Source of the DNA: Pseudaquabacterium pictum
GTDB taxonomy: Bacteria > Pseudomonadota > Gammaproteobacteria > Burkholderiales > Burkholderiaceae_C
Length of the DNA stretch: 64,000 nt
Reading direction: 5' to 3'
Assembly: GCF_005403045.1 (NCBI RefSeq)
Contig: NZ_BJCL01000003.1
Span: 496,001 to 560,000 of the forward strand
Every line of letters starts with the position of its first letter. The stretch's first letter is position 1. The notes under the pieces are model-generated. The model did no database searches and had not been told where the DNA came from. It worked only from the letters and a program-made list of their open reading frames with translations. The position numbers and the translations under genes were made by a program. Below are positions 9,588 through 16,659 of the stretch, piece after piece.

Positions 9588-10466
9588 TCAGCGGCCGGCC
9601 AGCAGCTGGTCCACCGCGGCATGCGGATGCCGCCGCGGCACGGTGATGGCGTAGAAGCTCTCGCGCAGGTCGGCCGGGCGGCCGGCCACCACCAGTGCAC
9701 CGGTGCGCAGCTCGTCCTGCACCACCACCTCGGGCAGCAGGGTCAGCCAGCCGCTGTCGCGGGCGATCAGGCGCAGCATGGCCATGTCGTCCACCTCGGC
9801 GCGCAACCGTGGGCGCACGCCGGCTGCCGCGCACAGCGCGTCGAATTGGCCGCGCAATGCACTGCGCGGGCCGGGCAGGGCGATCTCCAGGCCGTCCAGG
9901 CCCTGTGGCACGGACAGGGGCTGCGGCCAGCGGCCGGCCGGCCCCACGATGCACACCGACTGGCTGCCCAGCAGCCGGCAGCGCAGCGGCCGTTCCGGGT
10001 CGGCCGGCACCGATTCATTGGCCAGCACCACGTCCAGCTGGTGCTGCAGCAGGCGGGTCAGCAGGCTGTCGAGCGGGCCGGACTCCAGGGTCAGCACCAG
10101 CGCCGGGTCGGCCAGCAGCGGGCGCAGCAGGTTCTCCTGGTAGTTGCGCGACAGCGTGGCCACGCTGCCCACCCGCAGCCGCGCCATGCCCAGCGCATGG
10201 CCTTGCAGCCGGCCCAGCAGCTCCTGCCCCAGGCCGAAGATTTCCTCGGCATAGGTCAGCACCAGCCGGCCGGCGTCGGTCAGCGCCAGCCGGCGGCCGG
10301 CGCGGGTGAACAGCGGCTCGCCCAGGCGGTCTTCCAGCTGGCGGATCTGCGCCGACAGCGCCGACTGCGAGGTGTGCACCTGCTGCGCCGCCTGCGTCAG
10401 GTGGCCGATCTTGGCCACCTGCCAGAAGTAGTACAGGTGGTGGAAGTTGAGCTGGCCCAGGTCCAT
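9588..10466 (-). CDS. LysR-type regulator divergent from the DAB transporter
   Basis: A 292-residue LysR-family regulator. The N-terminal winged helix-turn-helix covers about residues 5-65 (FHHLYYFWQVAKIGHLTQAA, then SQSALSAQIRQLEDRLGEPLF) and the co-inducer domain fills the rest. This HTH type, with YYFW at the start, is typical of NhaR-like members. It is divergent from dabB with about 100 bases of AT-rich DNA between, the standard arrangement for a regulator of the neighbouring operon. It likely controls dabBA according to inorganic-carbon status or pH (inference). The ATG at 10464-10466 is the only good start. Confidence 0.9.
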   Translation of the reverse strand: MDLGQLNFHHLYYFWQVAKIGHLTQAAQQVHTSQSALSAQIRQLEDRLGEPLFTRAGRRLALTDAGRLVLTYAEEIFGLGQELLGRLQGHALGMARLRVGSVATLSRNYQENLLRPLLADPALVLTLESGPLDSLLTRLLQHQLDVVLANESVPADPERPLRCRLLGSQSVCIVGPAGRWPQPLSVPQGLDGLEIALPGPRSALRGQFDALCAAAGVRPRLRAEVDDMAMLRLIARDSGWLTLLPEVVVQDELRTGALVVAGRPADLRESFYAITVPRRHPHAAVDQLLAGR

Positions 10467-10475
10467 CGTTCTTTA

Positions 10476-10504
10476 TTTCAGATTGAAAACTGACTTTCAT
10501 TGAA
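10476..10504. promoter_or_regulatory. Candidate LysR operator in the lysR-dabB intergenic region
   Basis: Two related dyads lie in this AT-rich gap: TTTCA-GAT-TGAAA at 10476-10488 and TTTCA-T-TGAA at 10495-10504. Spacing between them is about one and a half helical turns, as in paired LysR recognition and activation sites. The element is close to the regulator's start codon, fitting autoregulation as well as control of dabB. Confidence 0.5.
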
Positions 10505-10566
10505 TTTTACAGAAGCAATCGGCCGCGGCAGCATTCCGCCTCGTCGCCACCTGACTGCCACCGACC

Positions 10567-12165
10567 ATGGACCTGCCCGCCCACCTTTCTGACACCGCCG
10601 CCCTGCTGCCGCTGGCGGCCATGTTGCTGGCCGTGGTGCTGCCCTTGGCCACCACCGCGCCGGCAGCGGCGCAGTGGCGGCGGTTCCACGTGCTGGCGGC
10701 GCTGGGCCTGCTGGCCAGCGTGGCCAGCGCAGGCCTGCATGCGCTGCGGCCGGATGCAGCGCATGCCTCGGCCTGGTCGCCGTGGTTGCAGGTCACCCTG
10801 GTGGGCAGCGTGCTGGCGGTGCTGGTGCAGGGGCTGGTGGTGGTGCTGGGCCACTTCTCGGCGCGCTACCTGCAGGGCGAGGCCGGGCAGGCCCGCTACG
10901 TCGCCAGCCTGGCAGGCGTCCTGGCGGCGGTGCATGCACTGCTGCTGGCCGACCACTGGCTGGTGCTGATCGCCGCCTGGGCCGCAGTGGGTCTGGCGCT
11001 GGAGCGGCTGCTGTGCTTCTACGCCGATCGGCCGTTCGCCCTGCTGGCGGCTCACAAGAAGCGGCTGGCCGACCGCCTGGCCGATGCCCTGCTGCTGGCC
11101 GCCGCCGCCCTGTGCTGGACGACCGTGGGCAGCGGCTCGTTCAGCGACCTCAGCGCCCACCTGCAGGCCCATGGCGCGTCACCGGCGCTGCAGTGGGCCG
11201 CCGTGCTGCTGGCGGTGGCGGTGGTGCTGCGCACTGCGCTGCTGCCGGTGCATGGCTGGCTGATCCAGGTGATGGAGGCGCCCACGCCGGTGTCGGCCCT
11301 GCTGCATGCCGGCGTGGTCAACCTGGGCGGCTATGTGCTGATCCGCCTGTGGCCGCTGCTGGAGCAGGCCGCCGCGGCGCGCTGGCTGCTGGTGGCCCTG
11401 GGCGCGGCCACCGCGGTCCTGGCCGGCCTGGTGATGCTGACCCGCGTCAGCATCAAGGTGCGGCTGGCCTGGTCCACCGTGGCGCAGATGGGCTTCATGG
11501 TGCTGGAGTGCGGCCTGGGCCTGACCACGCTGGCGTTGCTGCACCTGATCGGGCATGCGCTCTACAAGTCGCACGGCTTCCTGGTGGCCGCCGACGCGGT
11601 GCGCCAGGCCCGGCTGCAGGACTTGCGCGGCCCGGCACGGCCCACGGCCGCCAGCGTGCTGGGCGCGCCACTGCTGACCGTGCCGCTGGTGCTGCTGCTG
11701 GCCACGGCCGGTGTGGCAACTGCCCGTGCCGCCGCCTGGCCCTGGTGGTGGAGCGTGGTGCTGGGCCTGGCCTGGGCGCCGCTGCTGTGGCGTGCCGACA
11801 GGGCACCGGCCGGCGCTGCCGGCACAGCGCAGCACCTGCTGCGTGGCCTGGTACTGGCCACGGCGCTGACCGCCGCCGCCATGCTGACCCACGGCCTGCC
11901 CTGGGGCCTGTCCGACGCGCCTGCCGATGCGCCTGGCCTGCTGGCGCTGGCCAGCCTGGCCCTGCTGTACGCACTGCAGGCCATGCTGCTGCTGCGGCCC
12001 GCCGCCCTGCCGCGGCTGCGCCGCTGGGCCTATGCCGGCTTCTACCTGGACGAGCGCTTCACCCGCCTCACCCTGCGCTGCTGGCCGGCGCGCTGGGTGC
12101 CGCCGCCCCCAGCCAGCGTGAGTGGCCCCAAGGGCCTCCCCCGCACCGTCCACACCCCGGTCTGA
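10567..12165 (+). CDS. dabB: DAB inorganic carbon transporter, membrane subunit DabB
   Basis: A 532-residue polytopic membrane protein of the proton-conducting NuoL/Mrp superfamily, in the subgroup that pairs with DabA. The conserved core VMEAPTPVSALLHAGVVNLGGYVLIR begins near residue 235, followed by STVAQMGFMVLECGLGL and the HALYKSHGFL segment. DabB couples the cation gradient to the DabA hydration site so that CO2 is trapped as bicarbonate. It is shorter than true NuoL and no other nuo genes are present. dabA follows 24 bases downstream. The start ATG at 10567 opens on a hydrophobic segment. Confidence 0.92.
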   Translation: MDLPAHLSDTAALLPLAAMLLAVVLPLATTAPAAAQWRRFHVLAALGLLASVASAGLHALRPDAAHASAWSPWLQVTLVGSVLAVLVQGLVVVLGHFSARYLQGEAGQARYVASLAGVLAAVHALLLADHWLVLIAAWAAVGLALERLLCFYADRPFALLAAHKKRLADRLADALLLAAAALCWTTVGSGSFSDLSAHLQAHGASPALQWAAVLLAVAVVLRTALLPVHGWLIQVMEAPTPVSALLHAGVVNLGGYVLIRLWPLLEQAAAARWLLVALGAATAVLAGLVMLTRVSIKVRLAWSTVAQMGFMVLECGLGLTTLALLHLIGHALYKSHGFLVAADAVRQARLQDLRGPARPTAASVLGAPLLTVPLVLLLATAGVATARAAAWPWWWSVVLGLAWAPLLWRADRAPAGAAGTAQHLLRGLVLATALTAAAMLTHGLPWGLSDAPADAPGLLALASLALLYALQAMLLLRPAALPRLRRWAYAGFYLDERFTRLTLRCWPARWVPPPPASVSGPKGLPRTVHTPV

Positions 12166-12189
12166 CCACCGATCACCACGGAGATCCGC

Positions 12190-14715
12190 ATGTCCCTCGC
12201 CCTGATCGACGCCGCGGCCGCGGTCGCGCCCCGCACCAGCGCGCCTGCCCTGGAAGCCGCCACCCTGCAGCCGCAGATCGACGCGGCCTGCACCCAGGCC
12301 TGTGCCGCCATCGCCCCCGCCTGGCCGCTGGACCGGGCCATCGCGGTCAACCCGCACTGGCAGCGCATCGGCCTGCCGCTGCGCACCGTGGCCGCGCGGA
12401 TGGCGCTGCTGGGCGGCATCCAGGTGTTGCCGCCGCGCCCACGGCAGCAGGCGGCGTGGACGGCCGGCCGCATCACTGGCGACGATCTGGCGCTGGCGCT
12501 GGACCAGCTGCCCGCCGCCCGCGCTGCCGGGCTGACGCCGGTGCGCTGCGTGGATGCCCTGCAGCGCGAAGCGGCAACTGCCCCGCTGCCGCTGCTGATC
12601 GACATGCTGGACGACGACCCCCAGCGCCACACCCGGTTGTCCTGGCGCCAGGCCATCACCCACCAGGTCAGCCAGACCTGCGCCGCCTACTTCGACCGCC
12701 ACCAGGCCGACTGGCAGCCGCAGCGCACGGGCGGCCTCTATGCCTTCTGGCGCGAGACGCTGGTGCATGACCACGGCATCGGCGGCCTGATGGGCCTGCC
12801 GCGCCTGTCGCAGGGCCTGCAGGCCCTGCCGCCCAGCCGCGCCGAGGCCGAGCGCTGGGTGCTGCAGCGGCTGGGCCTGCCGCCGGCGGTGTGGGCCGAC
12901 TACCTGGAGTCGGTGCTGCTGACGGTGCAGGGCTGGGCGTCCTGGTGCGCCTACCTGGGCTGGCAGGCCGGGCTGGAAGGCCGCACCGATCCGCACCTGC
13001 GCGAGCTGCTGGCCATCCGGCTGGCCTGGGGCGCGATCCTGCTGGAATGCAAGGGCAGCGCTGCCGCACAGGCTGCGTTCGCCGCGCTGCAGGCCGCCTG
13101 GCGCGACGCGCCGCAGCGGCTGCAGCTGGCCGAGCAGGACTTGCTGGTCGACGAGGTGTGGCAGCTGGCCCTCGAAGCGGGTTACCAGCGCCAGCTGGCG
13201 CAGCGACTGGTCTGCGCGCCCGCGGCGCTGCAGGCCGAGCCGCCCGCGGCCCAGGTCGTGTTCTGCATCGACGTGCGCAGCGAGCCGCTGCGCCGCGCGC
13301 TGGAGGCGGTGGACCCGGGCGTGCAGACGCTGGGCTTCGCAGGCTTCTTCGGACTGCCGGCGGCCTACACGCCGCTGGGCACGCCGGCGCGGCGGCCGCA
13401 GCTGCCCGGCCTGCTGGCGCCGACGGTGGAGGTGGTCGACCACATCCTGCCTGGCGGCGCTGCTTCGGCAACGGCGCAGCACGCCGCCGATGCCGCGTCT
13501 GCGCGACAGCAGCGCTTCGGCCAGGCCCGCCAGTGGGGCGCGGCCACCCGCTGGCCTGGCGCGGCCTTCTCGTTTGTCGAGGCGCTGGGCGTCGGCTACA
13601 TCGCCGCACTGGGCAGCTGGCTGCGCCCTGGCACCGCCGAGCGCCGCCGTGACGACCTGGATGGCCTGCCGGCGCGCTACACGCCAGTGTGCCGGCCGGT
13701 GCTGGGTGGGCTGGACATCGATGCCCAGGCTGCGCTGGCCGCCCGGGTGCTGGGCGGCATGGGGCTGACCAGCGGCCTGGCGCCCACCGTGCTGTTGGTG
13801 GGCCATGGCAGCCAGTCGGCCAACAACGCCCAGGCGGCGGCGCTGGACTGTGGCGCCTGCTGCGGCCAGACCGGCGAGGTCAATGCCCGCAGCCTGGCCC
13901 GCCTGCTCAACGATGCCGCGGTGCGCGCCACGCTGCAGCAGCGCGGCCTGGCCATCCCGGCCGCTACGGTGTTCGTGGCCGCGCTGCACAACACCACCAC
14001 CGACGAGATCGAGCCCTTCGACCTGGACCTGCTGCCATCCGCCAGCCAGGCCGCCTGGCGGCGTCTGCAGACCAGTCTGGAGCACGCCGGCGACCAGACC
14101 CGGCGCGAACGCGCGCCGGGTCTGGGGCTGGACCCGCGCCTGCCGCATGCCCGCCTGCTGGACACCCTGCGCCGCCGGGCCAACGATGGTGCCCAGACGC
14201 GACCGGAATGGGGCTTGGCCGGCAATGCCAGCTTCCTGATCGCACCGCGCCACCGCAGCCTTGGTGTGGTGCTGCAGGGCCGCAGCTTCCTGCATGACTA
14301 CGACCACCGCCAGGATGCCGACGGCAGCCTGCTGGAGCTGCTGATGACCGCGCCGATGCTGGTCACCCACTGGATCAACTGGCAGTACCACGCCTCCACC
14401 TGCGACCCGGTGCGCCTGGGCAGCGGCAACAAGCTGCTGCACAACGTGGTGGGTGGCCACATCGGCGTGTTCGAGGGCAATGGCGGCGATCTGCGCATCG
14501 GCCTGTCGCAGCAGTCGCTGCACGACGGCACGCAGTGGGTGCACGAGCCGCTGCGCTTGACGGTGGTGATCGACGCACCTGCCGCGGCCATCGAGCGGGT
14601 GATCGCCCGGCATGCGCCGGTGCGCCAGCTGGTCGACAACGGCTGGCTGCACCTGTGGCGCTGGGACGGCAATGCACTGTTGCGCCGGGTGGACGGCGGC
14701 TGGCAGCCGGTCTGA
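12190..14715 (+). CDS. dabA: DAB inorganic carbon transporter, carbonic-anhydrase-like subunit DabA
   Basis: An 841-residue DUF2309/UPF0753 protein. DabA has a zinc site like that of beta-carbonic anhydrases. Here Cys359 and Asp361 occur in FCIDVRSE, His539 in VGHGSQSANN and Cys554 in ALDCGACCG, with the same 15-residue spacing between His and the second Cys as in characterised DabA. The RSE arginine is also present. Length is normal. Together with DabB it forms an energy-coupled CO2-hydrating, bicarbonate-accumulating complex. No RuBisCO or carboxysome genes lie in the window, so it may serve either autotrophy or growth of a heterotroph in air. Confidence 0.95.
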   Translation: MSLALIDAAAAVAPRTSAPALEAATLQPQIDAACTQACAAIAPAWPLDRAIAVNPHWQRIGLPLRTVAARMALLGGIQVLPPRPRQQAAWTAGRITGDDLALALDQLPAARAAGLTPVRCVDALQREAATAPLPLLIDMLDDDPQRHTRLSWRQAITHQVSQTCAAYFDRHQADWQPQRTGGLYAFWRETLVHDHGIGGLMGLPRLSQGLQALPPSRAEAERWVLQRLGLPPAVWADYLESVLLTVQGWASWCAYLGWQAGLEGRTDPHLRELLAIRLAWGAILLECKGSAAAQAAFAALQAAWRDAPQRLQLAEQDLLVDEVWQLALEAGYQRQLAQRLVCAPAALQAEPPAAQVVFCIDVRSEPLRRALEAVDPGVQTLGFAGFFGLPAAYTPLGTPARRPQLPGLLAPTVEVVDHILPGGAASATAQHAADAASARQQRFGQARQWGAATRWPGAAFSFVEALGVGYIAALGSWLRPGTAERRRDDLDGLPARYTPVCRPVLGGLDIDAQAALAARVLGGMGLTSGLAPTVLLVGHGSQSANNAQAAALDCGACCGQTGEVNARSLARLLNDAAVRATLQQRGLAIPAATVFVAALHNTTTDEIEPFDLDLLPSASQAAWRRLQTSLEHAGDQTRRERAPGLGLDPRLPHARLLDTLRRRANDGAQTRPEWGLAGNASFLIAPRHRSLGVVLQGRSFLHDYDHRQDADGSLLELLMTAPMLVTHWINWQYHASTCDPVRLGSGNKLLHNVVGGHIGVFEGNGGDLRIGLSQQSLHDGTQWVHEPLRLTVVIDAPAAAIERVIARHAPVRQLVDNGWLHLWRWDGNALLRRVDGGWQPV

Positions 14716-14810
14716 AACAAGTGGCCAGGCGAGGGCAAGCCGCGGTGGCGGCGACGACCATCGGTCCGTAGCATGCAGCGCATCGCGGTTCACAGATGGG
14801 GCGGACAGGC

Positions 14811-15935
14811 ATGGCGGCAGATGGCAACCCGGCGGCGGCCGTGACAGGCGGTGCTCAGCCGCGCCGCAAGGTGCTGGTGGTGGGCGCGCTGGGCATGGTG
14901 GGCCGCGCCGCAATGGAGCGCTTTGCCGGCCGCGCCAACCTGCGGGCCGTGGGCCTGGCGCGCCGCGCTGCCGACTTCGCGCCCGATGCGCTGTGGCTGC
15001 GGGTCGACCTGCGCGACGCCGAGGCCACCCGCGCCGCGCTGGCGCCGCACCAGGACGTGACGCACCTCGTCTACGCTGCGCTCAACGAGCAGCCCACGTT
15101 GGTCAAGGGTTGGCGCAGCGTCGACAACATGGCGCTGAACACCCGCATGCTGGCGCACACGCTGGAGGCGCTGGACGGTGCGCCGCTGCAGCATGTCACC
15201 CTGTTGCAGGGCACCAAGGCCTACGGCGTGCACACCGGCCGGCCGATGCGCGTGCCCGCCCGCGAACAGGATGCGGTGCGTGACCATGTCAACTTCTACT
15301 TCGACCAGCAGGATCTGGTGGAGGCGCACGCCGCCCGCGCCGGCTTCGCCTGGACGGCCTTCCGCCCGCAGATCGTGCTGGGCGTGGCCGTGGGAAGCGC
15401 GATGAACCCGGTGGTGGCGCTGGGGGCCTACGCCGCGCTGTGCCGGGAACAAGGCCTGCCGCTGCGGTACCCCGGCCACCCGCACCTGCTGACCGAATGC
15501 ACCGACGCCCGGCTGATTGCCGAGGCCATCGAATGGGCCTGGAGCGCGCCGCAGGCCCATGGCGAGGTGTTCAACATCGGCAACGGCGACGTGATCCTTT
15601 GGGCCACGCTGTTCCCGCGGCTGGCCGCCCATTTCGGCCTGCCGCTGGCCGAGGCCGCGCCGCTGCGCATGGCCGAGGTCATGACGCCGCTGGCGCCGCT
15701 GTGGCGGCAGATCGCCGAGCGCGAACGCCTGCGCGTGGCCGACCTCGATGCGCTGGTGGGCCTGTCGTGGCAATACGCCGATGCTACCTTCGCGGCGCAG
15801 CGGCCGCTGGCCGTGCCGCCCATCGTGTCGACCATCAAGCTGCGTCAGGCCGGCTTTGCCAGCTGCATCGACACCGAAGAGTGCATCCTGCAGCACCTGC
15901 AGGCCATGCAGACACAAGGTTATCTGCCGGTCTGA
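14811..15935 (+). CDS. PRISE-type SDR reductase (progesterone 5-beta-reductase/iridoid synthase-like)
   Basis: A 374-residue atypical short-chain dehydrogenase. The NADP-binding motif VVGALGMVGRA is near residue 23-33. The catalytic pair of the PRISE group (1,4-enone reductases) is visible: Lys136 in LQGTKAYG and Tyr163 in NFYFDQQDLV, corresponding to the NFYYxxED signature. Such enzymes reduce activated C=C bonds; the bacterial substrate is unknown. The upper ATG at 14796 lacks a ribosome-binding site, while GGACAGG precedes ATG 14811. It lies 95 bases after dabA on the same strand but with no evident link to carbon uptake. Confidence 0.8.
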   Translation: MAADGNPAAAVTGGAQPRRKVLVVGALGMVGRAAMERFAGRANLRAVGLARRAADFAPDALWLRVDLRDAEATRAALAPHQDVTHLVYAALNEQPTLVKGWRSVDNMALNTRMLAHTLEALDGAPLQHVTLLQGTKAYGVHTGRPMRVPAREQDAVRDHVNFYFDQQDLVEAHAARAGFAWTAFRPQIVLGVAVGSAMNPVVALGAYAALCREQGLPLRYPGHPHLLTECTDARLIAEAIEWAWSAPQAHGEVFNIGNGDVILWATLFPRLAAHFGLPLAEAAPLRMAEVMTPLAPLWRQIAERERLRVADLDALVGLSWQYADATFAAQRPLAVPPIVSTIKLRQAGFASCIDTEECILQHLQAMQTQGYLPV

Positions 15936-16659
15936 CCGGCGCAGTGGGCCGGCTGGGCCGCCAGCAGGTCAGGCTCCGACTCGGGCGATGTCGCGCTCAC
16001 CAACAAGCGGGCAGCCTGCGACGCGTCAAGTGACTAGAAACGACCGTTGACACAGGCATCGAGGTCGCTATGCCCCAAGTCGTCGCCGGAAGCAATGCTG
16101 ACGAACGACTCTGCGCAGACCGTCGGTGGTGTGCCGCAAACCCGCGGATCCGTGCAACAGCCATTCGCTCATGGCGGCGTGGTACAGGGAACGGAAGGCT
16201 CCAGCCTTGTCGTCGAGACGCTCCAAGCAGCGGGCAGCCTGCTCGAGGTACTGATGCGCCTCCCGCAGACGGGAGGCGCCGCGGGCCTCGCGCGATGCCT
16301 CGGCACAGGCGCTGGCTGCCTGCCGCCATCGCTGCGCCTGCTCAGCGAAAAACGCGCGTCGGTCGGGACGAATGGAGAGGTTGCGCACGGGCACTTCAAA
16401 CGGCCTCCCGAACGCCCGGAACAGTCGAATCACGCGTCGGTGGCCGGGCGATGCTGGCCTGGACGACTTGGACCGGACGGCTGCGACGTCGTCCTGTCCA
16501 GAATCGGTCAGCCCCTGAAGATTGACTTGAGAGTCGCAGGTCCGATGCGCGGCGCGCAGAGCTTCTGTCCCTTCCGCCGCGACGACGTGCACGGACGCGC
16601 CTGAGCGGCCGATCGACCCCGCGCCGCGAGCTGGCGCCTCGGCGCGTGTCGCCGGACGC
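15936..16659. other. Stretch without a convincing gene
   Basis: No frame here has a good start, ribosome-binding site or recognisable domain. The best candidate is a minus-strand frame from about 16450 to 16068. Its reading is moderately protein-like, with a charged helical stretch including FFAEQAQRWRQAASA and EAHQYLEQAARCLERL that resembles a tetratricopeptide-like C terminus. Its nominal start is a TTG overlapping the subtilase stop. It may be a decayed gene tail. Confidence 0.35.

Noticed and set aside
11179-14913. A very long open frame on the minus strand opposite dabB and dabA.
   Set aside because: It is a composition artefact of GC-rich codons; its reading is low-complexity Gln/Ala/Gly/Arg with no domain, while the plus strand encodes clear DabA and DabB.
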